NCBI GenBank assembly: GCA_036008465.1
Contig: DASYNP010000110.1
Location: 1 to 64,000, forward strand
Length of the DNA: 64,000 bases
Origin: DASPSM01 sp036008465
GTDB taxonomy: Bacteria > Planctomycetota > Planctomycetia > Planctomycetales > Planctomycetaceae
Direction of reading: 5' to 3'
Both the position numbers and the translations under genes were made by a program. Of this stretch, positions 22,628 to 32,556 are shown in pieces. Position 1 is the stretch's first letter. Every line of letters begins with the position of its first letter. The notes under the pieces were generated by a model. That model searched no databases, was not told the origin of the DNA, and saw nothing but the letters and a program-made list of their open reading frames with translations.

Positions 22628-25600
22628 TCAGTGCAACCCAGGCAATTGCCGGGCCGTCGGGTCGCTCGGGTGCTTGTCGTACGACAGGAATGTAAACAGG
22701 TCGACGATCTCTTGCGGCTTCATCTGGTTCTCGATCTGTTCGGGCATCAGCGAGATATTGCTGATCCGGAACGTGTCGACATCGTCGCGAGGCACCGTTT
22801 CGATCTTGCCCCCCTGCATTTTGAGGACGATGCGTCGCGGATTGTCCTCCGCCAAGAGGCCCGTCAGCACGCGGCCTTCTTTGGTGACCACGACGACGGC
22901 TCGATAGGCCGCCCCGATCACCAGATTCGGATCGAAGACGTTCGAGAGCAACTGGTCGAACGAGCTGCGGCCGTTGAGCGTGATCTCCGGACCGACGTCG
23001 TTCCCCTGGCCGTGAATCTTGTGGCACTGGGCGCAAATTCGCCGGAAGACTTTTTCGCCTTCGGCCGCGTCGCCATGGTTGCCGCGAATCAACGTGCGCA
23101 TGCGGGCGATGACAACCTCGCGCTGAGGGTCCCGCGCATCACGGATGTGTCCCCAGCGGGCGTGCACCGCGTCGATGAGTTCTTTGTCGCCGAAGGCCAA
23201 CAGCTTGCGGACCTGGGACAGATTCAGATCATGAGCCGGCAGGCGCCCGGCCGCGATGGCCGCCAGCAGCAGTTTGCTCCACGCGAGCCGTTGCGTGAGT
23301 ACCTGAATGGCCACGGGCTTTTCGTCCGGCTCGAACCGATCGTAATGGGCCAACACCAGCTCGGCGACTTGTGGGGCGTCGAGCCGCGCGATCGCGGTAA
23401 TCAGCCGGGCGCGAAACCCCGGTGACCAAGCCTTTTGTTCCGAGAGCATCGTTTCGGCCAGTTTTAGAATCCAGGTATCGTTGGCGGCGGCGAGCGCTTC
23501 GATGGCTGCGAGCCTTCGTCGCTCGGAAGCGTGCGCGTCGGCCGCCAGTAGCCGCGCAGCCTCAGTCCCGTCGGAATCCCCCAAACTCGCCGCCAGAAGT
23601 GTGACATCGAGATGCAAAGGCCCTTGGCGCGGCCCCTCGAGGATTCTGTGCAAAGCCGGTTCGAGCGTGCGGTGCACGGTCTCGAGCCGTGGTCCGGCAA
23701 GCTCGCGATTCTGGATGCGCTCCGCGAGCAACCGCAGACAGCGCAGAGCCGCCGTCGGCCGTGGCGCAGAGACCGCCAGGTGGAAGATCCCGCGCAGGGC
23801 GTTTGGCTCGATCGTCCGGGCTGCAAGCAGCCGCTCGAACGTGCGGGGCGCAAACTCCGCGAAGATCGGGTTCCGCTCAAAGTGAGTTTCGGACAAGCAG
23901 GAAACAATCGTTGTGCCGCGATCCTCCATGAGCGGCTGCAAATTATTCCAGACGATGTGCGGAATGAGCCGGTCATCGCCGGAATGCGACAGAACCTCGA
24001 CGAGCATCGCGATGGTCCGAATCCCAGCGACCTTCGGGGCGGCGATGGCGGCCTGCAGACGAACGTCGGGCGAGACGTCATGCGCGGCGGCGAACACGCG
24101 CTCAAGCACGGCCCCCGAGATGCGCACGTCCCGCTCATTCATCGGAGCATGCGCGGCCTCGACGTCGAGGTTACCCACAATCCGCACAGCCCAGGCTCGC
24201 AGCGCCGGCTCCGGATCCGAGATAAGCGCCGCAAGAAATTTTTCATCTCCTCGCGCCCCGCCAGCGACGAGCGAGGCGGTCAGCGCCCGCAGCGAGTGCA
24301 GCCGTGTCTTGAGACCAGTCCGGTCGCTGAGGATTAGTTTTTGGAGCTTCGCTCGCGTCGCGTGGTTGTGACGTTCGGCGAGCAGCCGGACGATCGTGCT
24401 GCGAAAATAGCTGTTCGGCGCGGTCCGCAGCCGCTCGATCAACGCGTCGTCGGTTTCTTTGCCGAGATCAAAGCCCCAAACCCGAGGTGTTTGCTTGTAG
24501 CGAATGCGATAGAGCCGACCCTTGAGGCGGTCGATTCCCTCGGGATCGCGGCCGGCGTCCTGGTAACAGTGGTAGCGGTCGTACCAATCGAGGACGTACA
24601 GACATCCGTCGGGCCCCGTCTGCTGCGAGACCGGCATGAACCAGGCGTCGTTGGCGATCAGAAAATCGGGGGCCGGCTCGGCTTCGTAGGTCGAGCCGTC
24701 GCGCTTCAGCGTGTCGACGTTGATGCAGCCGCCGTGGATGTTGCCCATGTAGAGCCGCTGGCGGAACTCGGGCGGATACTCGTCGCTATCGAAATAGTGC
24801 AGCCCGCAGTATGCGGCCTTCTGATGCTTGAACGAGGCGATCGAGCCGATTTTCCACGTAAACGGCGGATACGGTCCGCCTTGGCGGTGGTAGTAGCCCG
24901 TCTCGGTGAGGTGCCAGAGGTGATCGATGACGCACGCGCTGACGAACGCGCTGCCGACGTCGTCAAAGGCGATGCCCCAAGGGTTGCTGGTCCCTTCGCA
25001 GAACAGCTCGAAGCGCCGCGTCCGCGGATTGATGCGAAACATCGCGCAGGTGAACTTGTAGTCTCGATCGCCCGATCGCACATGGCTTTGATTGAACACT
25101 CCGTTCAGACCGTAGAGGTAGCCGTCCGGCCCCCAAGTCAGCGAGTTGGGCAGCTCGTGCGTATCGTCGCGGCCGAATCCGGTGACGACGACTTCGCGAC
25201 GATCGGCTCTGCCGTCGCCGTCGGTGTCCTGCAGGAAGAGAATATCGGGCGCGTTGGCGACCCACACTCCGCCGTGCCCGACGGCGATTCCCGAGGGAAT
25301 GTTGAGCCCTTCGGCGAAGACGGTGACTTTGTCGACTTTGCCATCGCCGTCGGTGTCTTCGAGGATCTTGATTCGGTCACGTCCGGGGCCGGCGGAGTGC
25401 CGCGGATATTCGAGACTCTCGGTGACCCAGATTCGCCCCCGCTCGTCGAACGTCATCGCGACGGGGTTCACAAGATCGGGCTCGGCGGCGACCAGCTCGA
25501 CTTGAAATCCCTCCGGCACTTTCATCCGGGCGATCGCCTCGGCGGGCGACAGCGCCGGACCGGGCGGCCGAGTCTGCCCGTGCGGAATCTGATTCTTCTG

Positions 25601-25705
25601 CACCGGAGCGGCATCGACTTTGGCGCCCAACTGCCACACGCAAGCCGCGGCGGTGAGGAGCAGTGTCGCTGTGACGAGCGGAATTCGGAGTGGTGAGCTG
25701 ATCAA
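22628..25705 (-). CDS. PVC-type haem-binding CxxCH protein with beta-propeller and HEAT-like repeats
   Basis: 1025 residues from a TTG (the only start giving the signal peptide SPLRIPLVTATLLLTAAACV). Residues about 55-480 form a glucose/sorbosone dehydrogenase-like beta-propeller (FQVELVAAEPDLVNPVAMTF, DTDGDGKVDKVTVFAEGLNI, PDGCLYVLDWYDRYHC); about 490-830 are HEAT-like helices; the C-terminus has a cytochrome c-like domain with CAQCH at 891-895 and PEQIENQMKPQEIVDLFTFL. This architecture is abundant and nearly confined to Planctomycetes and Verrucomicrobia and is thought to oxidise sugars or alcohols in the periplasm. No export or maturation partner is adjacent. Confidence 0.92.
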   Translation of the reverse strand: MISSPLRIPLVTATLLLTAAACVWQLGAKVDAAPVQKNQIPHGQTRPPGPALSPAEAIARMKVPEGFQVELVAAEPDLVNPVAMTFDERGRIWVTESLEYPRHSAGPGRDRIKILEDTDGDGKVDKVTVFAEGLNIPSGIAVGHGGVWVANAPDILFLQDTDGDGRADRREVVVTGFGRDDTHELPNSLTWGPDGYLYGLNGVFNQSHVRSGDRDYKFTCAMFRINPRTRRFELFCEGTSNPWGIAFDDVGSAFVSACVIDHLWHLTETGYYHRQGGPYPPFTWKIGSIASFKHQKAAYCGLHYFDSDEYPPEFRQRLYMGNIHGGCINVDTLKRDGSTYEAEPAPDFLIANDAWFMPVSQQTGPDGCLYVLDWYDRYHCYQDAGRDPEGIDRLKGRLYRIRYKQTPRVWGFDLGKETDDALIERLRTAPNSYFRSTIVRLLAERHNHATRAKLQKLILSDRTGLKTRLHSLRALTASLVAGGARGDEKFLAALISDPEPALRAWAVRIVGNLDVEAAHAPMNERDVRISGAVLERVFAAAHDVSPDVRLQAAIAAPKVAGIRTIAMLVEVLSHSGDDRLIPHIVWNNLQPLMEDRGTTIVSCLSETHFERNPIFAEFAPRTFERLLAARTIEPNALRGIFHLAVSAPRPTAALRCLRLLAERIQNRELAGPRLETVHRTLEPALHRILEGPRQGPLHLDVTLLAASLGDSDGTEAARLLAADAHASERRRLAAIEALAAANDTWILKLAETMLSEQKAWSPGFRARLITAIARLDAPQVAELVLAHYDRFEPDEKPVAIQVLTQRLAWSKLLLAAIAAGRLPAHDLNLSQVRKLLAFGDKELIDAVHARWGHIRDARDPQREVVIARMRTLIRGNHGDAAEGEKVFRRICAQCHKIHGQGNDVGPEITLNGRSSFDQLLSNVFDPNLVIGAAYRAVVVVTKEGRVLTGLLAEDNPRRIVLKMQGGKIETVPRDDVDTFRISNISLMPEQIENQMKPQEIVDLFTFLSYDKHPSDPTARQLPGLH

Positions 25706-25835
25706 GAGCGTTGTGCGAGAGAAATTGTTTACCGGTTTAGCTCAAACCAAGAAACCCGGTTCGTCAGCTTATCGATCCTCTCGATCGGCGTCACCCGCCC
25801 GCATCGGAGGAGCAGCCTTTTCATGAGGTGTCGGC

Positions 25836-27071
25836 TCACGCTGGCGATTCGGGGTCACCTAATGGCATCGAAGGAGCGGCCTTCGGCGCGGCCTTTTCGT
25901 GAGGGGTCGGCGCGGCCTTTCCCGGACGTTCATCGTCGGTATCGGCCGGTTTGTCATCCGCACCCTCCGGCGCCGGGAGGGCCAATTTTCCGCGATGCGG
26001 CGTGCGAGGGCCCTCGTCCGGATTCAGGCTTGCGACGATTTTCTCAAAGACGGGCTTCACCTCTTTGAACTGGGCCGCCGGGCATTTGCAGACGATGTTG
26101 TATTGGTGATCGCGGGCGACAAGACTGGCGCGGCAGCCTTTGACCCTGCTGTGGAAGAGCCCCTCCTCGGCCGTGAAGTCTGAGATCAATCCCATGCCGA
26201 AACCGGTCTCGATGGGCTGGGCCGCGTTCTCTCTGTAATTCGAGAAATTCTTCATCACCACGTCCAAGTGGTACCCGTGGGTCGAGTTGATGCCCGGCGC
26301 CTCACCCAGCCGCCCGATCGACGGGCCGCCGATCTGATTGAGCTCTTGGCCGCTCATGATGGCCTTTTTCATCTTGCCCTTCGCGGATGATCCCTCCGTC
26401 TCCCGAATGTCGACAGAGATGTCGTCGTGGTTGATCCGTACGTAGATCGGAATGCCGTTCGCTCCGCCGCCGGTCACCGAGCTCCAACCCTCGGGCTTCT
26501 CCCCAGCCAATGGACCCAAACCGACCGGGATGGCCACGTATTTCTCTGGGGGCTCAAACTTCGCCGACCGGCCGCCCGAGCTCAGCATGCTAACTCCCGC
26601 GAAGGCGGCGGCGAAGCCGATCAGAAAGCCGACGCTGATGCCGACGATCTTGAGCGGACTCATCTTCCCTTTGCGAGCGGTAGACTTCTCAGCCGGAACA
26701 AACGAGGTCGCGTCGTCGTCTGTGTACTGGGGCGCTTTTTTCTTTGCCTGGGGCCGCCGTGCGAGGGGCCGATAGGCCGGAAGCTCGCGAACGCTTGGGG
26801 CCGAGAACTCTTCGTCGTCAAGCGCGCTGGCGGCGCTCGCTTGCAGATTTTCGATCAGGACTTCTTCCCCGTCTTCATCAAAAAACTCGGTGACTTCCAG
26901 CTCCTGTGGTTGACGACGACCGCGAGACGACGGGGCCTTTGCCTTACCGGCGCGAATGCGGATGGTATAGCCGCAGTCGCGACAAGCGATCTTTCGACCG
27001 TCCAATCGCTCGACGTTGTTGATCTTGATCCGCGATTTGCAGCGCGGGCAGAGCCCACAGATTTTCGTCAT
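25836..27071 (-). CDS. Zinc-ribbon single-helix membrane protein, paralogue 1
   Basis: 411 residues. Starts MTKICGLCPRCKSRIKINNV with a CxxC...CxxC ribbon (CPRC and CRDC), then an acidic linker, one membrane helix (LKIVGISVGFLIGFAAAFAG, about 144-163), and an outer domain whose core (EKPEGWSSVTGGGANGIPIY, ISVDIRETEGSSAKG, YHLDVVMKNFSNYREN, GLFHSRVKGCRASLVARDHQ, CPAAQFKEVKPVFEKIVASL) is shared with the next gene upstream. The C-terminal 60 residues are a Pro/Lys/Glu-rich tail, part of which is repeated just after the stop (25797-25835). The stop lies in a GCCAGCGTGAGC repeat word. Function unknown. Confidence 0.75.
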   Translation of the reverse strand: MTKICGLCPRCKSRIKINNVERLDGRKIACRDCGYTIRIRAGKAKAPSSRGRRQPQELEVTEFFDEDGEEVLIENLQASAASALDDEEFSAPSVRELPAYRPLARRPQAKKKAPQYTDDDATSFVPAEKSTARKGKMSPLKIVGISVGFLIGFAAAFAGVSMLSSGGRSAKFEPPEKYVAIPVGLGPLAGEKPEGWSSVTGGGANGIPIYVRINHDDISVDIRETEGSSAKGKMKKAIMSGQELNQIGGPSIGRLGEAPGINSTHGYHLDVVMKNFSNYRENAAQPIETGFGMGLISDFTAEEGLFHSRVKGCRASLVARDHQYNIVCKCPAAQFKEVKPVFEKIVASLNPDEGPRTPHRGKLALPAPEGADDKPADTDDERPGKAAPTPHEKAAPKAAPSMPLGDPESPA

Positions 27072-27119
27072 GGTCCACGCTGACCTTGGGAAAATCGAAA
27101 AACAGAGCGGCGTCGCAAT

Positions 27120-28175
27120 TTAGTCGCCACCTGTGCTGAGACTGGCGACGATTTTCTCGAAGACCGGTTTGATGTCTTTGAACTGCCCCGCCGGACACTT
27201 GCATGTGACAGTGAATTGATGGATCGAGTTCATCACCGTCGCCCGGCAACCCTTGACCTGCAAGCCAAACAGACCCTCGTTCGCGGTGAAATCGGAGATT
27301 CGGCCCTCTCCATAGCCGCGGGTCTTGATCGGCCGCTCAAAGCCTTCGTTGTAGTTCCTGTAGTCTTCCTCGAAACGCCTCCGATGGTACGCGTGGATTC
27401 CGACCACGGGAGCCTCTTTGGGAACGCCGGGGGCGGCCCCCTGCATCGCGATAGCGGCCTGGCCGAGGGCTCCGCCGCCGAGGCTCTCGCGGACGTTGAC
27501 CGAAATCGATCCCGAGGCGAACCTCGCAGTGATCGGAAGACCTCCCTCACCCCCCGCGTAAGTCTGGGTCCAACCCTCCGGAACCTTGGCGCTGAGTTGA
27601 AAGTCTTTCGGGGCGAAGCCGACGTAATTTTGGGGCGGTTCGTACTTCGCCGGTTTGAAGATTCCCGAGCGGAGCAACACAATCCCCCCGACGACTAAAC
27701 TCACCAGCAAGAGGCCCCCTACGCCGCCGAGGATGAGTACAAGCGGCCCGCGTTTTTCCCCGGCCGTGCCCGTTCCGGCGTCCGCCGTCTCAACCAATGT
27801 TTCGGCTTCCTCTGCATCGCGGCTGACTCTCGCCTTTTTCTTTGCGGCTTGTCGGTACAGCATTGGCTGATAGGCGGGGAGATCGCTGACGCTGTCGATT
27901 GCGGCGGCGGGCTCCTCCTCGTCGACCGCGCTGGCCGAGTCGTCGTCCGGCTCGTGAAGGGGGATCGTTTCGATCTCGTCTTCTTCGTCGCCATCGAAGA
28001 ACTCGGTGATCAGCAGGTCTTTCGACCGCTTTCGCGCGAAAGTCGCCTTCGGGGCGCGAATGCGGATCGCATAGCGGCACCCCCGGCAGGTGATCTTTCG
28101 ACCATCCAGGCGTTCGGCGTCGTTAATCTTGATCCGCGATTTGCAACGCGGACAGCGCCCGTAGATCTTGGTCAT
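27120..28175 (-). CDS. Zinc-ribbon single-helix membrane protein, paralogue 2
   Basis: 351 residues from ATG 28175. The first 35 residues (MTKIYGRCPRCKSRIKINDA) and the outer domain (KVPEGWTQTYAGGEGGLPIT, ISVNVRESLGGG, YHRRRFEEDYRNYNEGFERP, LFGLQVKGCRATVMNSIHQF, CPAGQFKDIKPVFEKIVASL) match paralogue 1 almost block for block, while the linkers differ. The 45 bases before both starts are also alike, so the tandem duplication included the leader. It is the first gene of the pair, 48 bases ahead of the next start. Function unknown; the outer domain probably faces the periplasm. Confidence 0.75.
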   Translation of the reverse strand: MTKIYGRCPRCKSRIKINDAERLDGRKITCRGCRYAIRIRAPKATFARKRSKDLLITEFFDGDEEDEIETIPLHEPDDDSASAVDEEEPAAAIDSVSDLPAYQPMLYRQAAKKKARVSRDAEEAETLVETADAGTGTAGEKRGPLVLILGGVGGLLLVSLVVGGIVLLRSGIFKPAKYEPPQNYVGFAPKDFQLSAKVPEGWTQTYAGGEGGLPITARFASGSISVNVRESLGGGALGQAAIAMQGAAPGVPKEAPVVGIHAYHRRRFEEDYRNYNEGFERPIKTRGYGEGRISDFTANEGLFGLQVKGCRATVMNSIHQFTVTCKCPAGQFKDIKPVFEKIVASLSTGGD

Positions 28176-28348
28176 GGCCCACGCCGACCTTGGGGAAATC
28201 GAGAAGACAATTCGGCCCGCAGCCCCGGCGTTCGATCGTAACTCTGGACGAGGGTTCACGCAAATCTTTTAAGAGCGGAACAGCTTGCGTACGAAGCCAC
28301 CCATAAGGAGCGCCGGATAGCGAGATGGCCTTATCCCTGTCGGCGGAG

Positions 28349-30178
28349 TCAGGCGGCCGCGCATTCCGTGAAGCGGCGATAGAGGCTCGCATAGACGCCG
28401 TCGGCTGCGAGCAGCTCGTAGTGCGTGCCGCGCTCGACGATCTGGCCGTGATCGAGGACGAGCACCTGGTCGGCATTGCGGATGGTGCTCAGACGATGCG
28501 CGACCACAAAGGCCGTCCGGCCGGCGAGCAGACCTTCGAGGGCACGCTGAATTCGGGCTTCCGTCATGCTGTCGACGCTACTCGTGGCTTCGTCGAGGAT
28601 CAGGATTCGCGGATCGGCCAAAAGGGCCCTGGCGAAGCAAACGAGTTGTCGCTGGCCCGAGGAGATCCCGACGCCCCGCTCGCCGACCGTCGTCTCGAGG
28701 CCGTCGGGCAAGCTGTCGATCAGATCCTCAGCGTCGAGTCGCCGCAGCACTTCGACCAGGTCGTCGTCGGTCGCGTCGGGCCGGCCGACGCGGATGTTGT
28801 CAGCGACGGTGCCGCTGAACAGGAAATTCTGCTGTACGACGATCCCGAGCTGCCGGTGCAGCGAGTCGGCCGACACGTCGGTGATGTCAAACTCATCGAT
28901 CAGCAGTCGGCCCGAGCCGGGCAGGTAAAACTTGGCAATCAGATTGATGATGGTGGTCTTGCCGCTGCCGGTCTGGCCGACGAGCGCGATCGTTTGCCCG
29001 GGCTCGGCGACGAAATCGATGTCGCGGAGGACCGGGCGCTCGGGATCGTAGGCGAACGAAACCCGCTCGAACGCCACGCGTCCGCGAATGCGTTTTAGCT
29101 CGATTGCGTCGGGCCGATCGCACCATTCCGGAGGCGAGTCAAGCAGGTTGAAGAGCCGCTCGGCTCCGGCCATCGCGGTGAGCGCCTGGTTGTACTGCGT
29201 CCCCAGGTTTGAAATCGGCGACAAGAACATATTGGCCATAAACAGGAAGCCGACGAGATCCCCCAACTGGGTCGTGTGGGCCGGCGACAGCGCACGCGTG
29301 CCGCCCACCAACAGCAGCGTGGCGATGAAGACCTGGTTGTTGAGGTCAAGCAGCGGCTGAAACAGTCCATACGTCCGCAGCACCGAGTAGTTGTAGCCCG
29401 AATGGTCGCTGGCCAGCTCGCGAAACAATCGGGCATTTTCGTCCTGTCGCACGAACCCTTGCGTCACCCGGACGCCGAGCACCGATTCGGCCAGCGTGGC
29501 CGTCACCCGGCTGAACGAATCGCGCATGTCGCGGAGCGATTCGCTCAACTTGCGATGGAAGACGTGATTGATCGCCCAGAGGACCGGCGCGAGCCCCAGC
29601 ACGATCAAGAACAAGAACTTGTCGTACCAGAGCATGAACGTGGCGGCGACCGCCATCTGGCCGACTTGCACGAGGCTGACAAACAGCACTTCCTGCACGC
29701 CGACGCGAACGTCTTCGATGTCGGACGTCATGCGGCTGATGACGCGGCCCACCTTCGTGCGGTGAAAGAAGCTCATTGGCATCCGCTGCAAATGGGTAAA
29801 CAGCGCGATCCGCAGATCGCGGACGACCGCTTCACCCAGCTCGAGCGCGTAGAGTTGGCGGAAGTGCATGACCCACTGAGTGGAAAGCGCGAGGGCCGTG
29901 AAACCTGCGGCCCCCCAGATCACTCCGACCCCGTCTCGCCGCTGAATCGGCCCATTGATGACGGCCGCGATCACCCACGTGAGCGAGGGGAGTTGGATCG
30001 AGCGGACAATCACCGCGAGGCAGAGCCAGTTGCGCATCGAGGCGTAGGGTCGCGTGTATTGAAACAGCCGGGCAATCAGCCGGAAATCGAGCGGATGCTG
30101 ATCGGGTTCGCGCTCTTCGTTTCGGGAGAGCTGCGTCAACGTGCGCAGAATCGGCCGGCCCGCCGGTTGAGTGCTCAC
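28349..30178 (-). CDS. ABC exporter half-transporter (TMD-NBD fusion)
   Basis: 609 residues from GTG 30178. Six-helix transmembrane domain about 40-330, then an ATPase domain with Walker A LVGQTGSGKTTI, Q-loop VVQQNFLFSG, signature GVGISSGQRQL, Walker B LILDEATSSVD and H-loop VAHRLSTI. MsbA/MDR-type exporter. The signature carries SSGQ rather than the usual LSGGQ (second position changed). It overlaps the upstream half-transporter by 4 bases (GTGA), so the two products very likely form a heterodimer that moves lipids or drugs outward. Confidence 0.93.
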   Translation of the reverse strand: MSTQPAGRPILRTLTQLSRNEEREPDQHPLDFRLIARLFQYTRPYASMRNWLCLAVIVRSIQLPSLTWVIAAVINGPIQRRDGVGVIWGAAGFTALALSTQWVMHFRQLYALELGEAVVRDLRIALFTHLQRMPMSFFHRTKVGRVISRMTSDIEDVRVGVQEVLFVSLVQVGQMAVAATFMLWYDKFLFLIVLGLAPVLWAINHVFHRKLSESLRDMRDSFSRVTATLAESVLGVRVTQGFVRQDENARLFRELASDHSGYNYSVLRTYGLFQPLLDLNNQVFIATLLLVGGTRALSPAHTTQLGDLVGFLFMANMFLSPISNLGTQYNQALTAMAGAERLFNLLDSPPEWCDRPDAIELKRIRGRVAFERVSFAYDPERPVLRDIDFVAEPGQTIALVGQTGSGKTTIINLIAKFYLPGSGRLLIDEFDITDVSADSLHRQLGIVVQQNFLFSGTVADNIRVGRPDATDDDLVEVLRRLDAEDLIDSLPDGLETTVGERGVGISSGQRQLVCFARALLADPRILILDEATSSVDSMTEARIQRALEGLLAGRTAFVVAHRLSTIRNADQVLVLDHGQIVERGTHYELLAADGVYASLYRRFTECAAA

Positions 30179-32082
30179 GCTGGGATCCTTTCGCTTCGCC
30201 GATTGGCCGCCGAAGCGTCACCGGCGGCAGCCGGGGCGTCGTTCATCAGGTCGGCAAACTGCAGTTCGGCCAAACGTCGATAGGGGCCGGATCGGGTCAT
30301 CAGCTCCTCATGCGTTCCCGCTTCGACAACGCGCCCTTCTTCCAGCACAAAAATGCGATCGGCCCGTCGCAGCGTGCTGATGCGGTTGGAAACCAGGATC
30401 GTCGTGCGGCCCGCCAGCGCATTTTCAATCGCCTGCTGGATCTCGTGTTCGGTCTCCGCATCGACGGAGGCCGTGGCGTCGTCGAGCAGAAGTATGGGCG
30501 GATCCAGCAACAGGGCCCGGGCGATCGCCAGGCGTTGCCGCTGACCACCGGAGAGGTTCGAGCCTTGTTCGCCGATCAGCGTGGCGTAGCCGTCGGGCAA
30601 CTCGGCGATGAACTCGTGGGCCGCGGCGATCTCGGCGGCGCGGCGGATGTCGGCGTCGGTCGCACCGGGATGCCCGAACGCGATATTTGCCTCGACCGTG
30701 TTGCTGAACAGGAAATTCTCCTGGAAGACGATGCCGATGTTCCGTCGCAAGTCGTCGAGATCCAGCCGGCGGACGTCGATACCATCGAGAAAGACATTGC
30801 CCTTTTGCACGTCGTAATACCGCGGCACGAGATTTAAGAGCGTGCTCTTGCCCGAGCCGGTCTCGCCGACCACGCCGACGCATTCGCCCGGAGCGATCTC
30901 GAGGCACAGATCCTCAAACACCGGCTCGCCGGCTTTGTAAGCGAAACGCACATGCTCGAAGCGGATCGCCCCGCGCGCCCGCGCGAGCCGCACCGGGTGA
31001 AGGGGACTCAAGATTTCGATCGGCGCGTCGAGGACTTCGAAGACACGCTGTGCCCCTGTGATGCTCGTCTGAATGCTGTTGGCAATGTTTGTAATCTGGC
31101 CGACCTGGTTGGCAAACTCGTAAAGCAAGTTGGCAAACACAAACAGGCCGGCGCCAAGAGCCAATTGTCCCGTCACAACCAGGTGCCCGCCGTATCCCAA
31201 CAGCACGATCATGTTGATTTGCGTCATGAATCCGGTCACCGGCTGAAACAGAGCCAGCTTGTGGAAGATGCCGAATTTTTGATCGCAAATATTCCGATTA
31301 GCCGCGGAGAATTTTTCGATCTCTTGAGCTTCGCGGGCGAAGCCTTTGACGACCGAGATGCCCTGCACGTTTTCGACGAGCGTCAGCACCATGCGGTCGA
31401 CCAGCTCGCCCCCTTTGATGTACTCGGGCTGAACTTTCCGCGAGAACCGCGCGGCGGCCCACCACAAAAGGGGCGACGTCGCCAGGCACACGAGCGTGAG
31501 CGGCACGTGCATCGACAGCATGTAGGCCACGTAAACGCCCAGCGACAGGACGACCGTCAGCACCTTGACGATCACTCCGTCGACAAACTGCCGCACCGCG
31601 TTGACGTCGCCGGCCGCCCGATTGATGATCGAGCTGCTTTGGCTGCGGTCAAAAAAACGGAAACTGAGCCGCTGCAGCTTGTCGTAGACGTCGGATCGCA
31701 GCTGCACGAGCACCCGCTGACTGAGCGATGCGACCGCGATCGCCGCGGCGTAGCGCATCGCCGCCGTCACGAGAGCCACTAGCAAAATACTGCCGGCAAT
31801 CAGCGCCAGCAGCTGAGTGCCTGGCCAGTCCTGCGCGAAACGGAAGGGGGCGGGCAAATGACGCGAGGTCTCGGGGCTTTGCAGCTCATGGCCGATCAGG
31901 TCGATGCCGACGCCGGTCAGCCCCAATGCCCCCAGGCTCAGAGCCACCACGACCATGTGGAGGAAGACAACCTGCGTGCAGCCCCGACGGTAGCGCCAAC
32001 TCAATCCGAGCATGCGGGAGATGAGCGACCAATTTGACGGCGGCTCGATGCTGGAGAGGGCGGAGATGTCCGAAGTCGGCAT
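30175..32082 (-). CDS. ABC exporter half-transporter (TMD-NBD fusion), partner of the next gene
   Basis: Start placed at ATG 32082 (MPTSDISALSSIEPP); a GTG at 32175 is possible, and neither has a clear Shine-Dalgarno. About 635 residues. Transmembrane domain about 15-340, then ATPase with Walker A VGETGSGKSTLL, Q-loop IVFQENFLFSN, a complete signature NLSGGQRQRLAIARA, Walker B ILLLDDATASVD (Asp instead of the usual Glu after the Walker B Asp) and H-loop as SNRISTL, with Asn in place of His. The Glu-to-Asp and His-to-Asn changes suggest one degenerate ATP site in the heterodimer, as in other asymmetric exporters. Confidence 0.92.
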   Translation of the reverse strand: MPTSDISALSSIEPPSNWSLISRMLGLSWRYRRGCTQVVFLHMVVVALSLGALGLTGVGIDLIGHELQSPETSRHLPAPFRFAQDWPGTQLLALIAGSILLVALVTAAMRYAAAIAVASLSQRVLVQLRSDVYDKLQRLSFRFFDRSQSSSIINRAAGDVNAVRQFVDGVIVKVLTVVLSLGVYVAYMLSMHVPLTLVCLATSPLLWWAAARFSRKVQPEYIKGGELVDRMVLTLVENVQGISVVKGFAREAQEIEKFSAANRNICDQKFGIFHKLALFQPVTGFMTQINMIVLLGYGGHLVVTGQLALGAGLFVFANLLYEFANQVGQITNIANSIQTSITGAQRVFEVLDAPIEILSPLHPVRLARARGAIRFEHVRFAYKAGEPVFEDLCLEIAPGECVGVVGETGSGKSTLLNLVPRYYDVQKGNVFLDGIDVRRLDLDDLRRNIGIVFQENFLFSNTVEANIAFGHPGATDADIRRAAEIAAAHEFIAELPDGYATLIGEQGSNLSGGQRQRLAIARALLLDPPILLLDDATASVDAETEHEIQQAIENALAGRTTILVSNRISTLRRADRIFVLEEGRVVEAGTHEELMTRSGPYRRLAELQFADLMNDAPAAAGDASAANRRSERIPA

Positions 32083-32556
32083 GATGCTCAGCGGGGCGGT
32101 GAGGCTAAAAGTCGTATCGTAGGAATTGGTCAAACTACGACAACACTGAATCTCCCGGAGCTCGCGCGGGTTCACGACTTTTTAAGAATTTCACCTTCGG
32201 CCTGCGCTCAGACCGCGCGGGAAATCCCGGCCAGCCGCCTGCGTAAGGCGGCGGGTGCTTTGGTGTTATGCGACGAACCACGCTGCATGTTCACGCGTTT
32301 GAGGCGACCACCACGCAGGGACCCGGCGCTGCCAAATCGGCAGAGTGCCTGGACAATTCGACGGTCCCTTGGCAAATTGGCAGGCAGCTCGCTTTGGTTC
32401 CGAGCGTCCTAATCCTCTTGAAGATCGGAACTTAGGCCGACACCACCAGTTAGGCACGCGGTTCGCGGAGCCTCGCCGCCCACTGGATAGTATCGCTGCA
32501 CATTCCAAGCGTGCCCGGCAGGTCGCGGCCGCTTGTCGTCATCCAAGGAGAAGCTG
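32083..32556. promoter_or_regulatory. Gene-free upstream region of groES with small inverted repeats, no CIRCE
   Basis: A stem-loop CCGCCT-GCGTA-AGGCGG stands at 32235-32251. CTGCC-AAATC-GGCAG is at 32329-32343, and TTGGCA-AA-TTGGCA at 32369-32382; CTGCCAA and its complement TTGGCAG flank a 41-base space. No TTAGCACTC-type CIRCE site is present. The palindromes could be operators for groESL. Confidence 0.35.
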
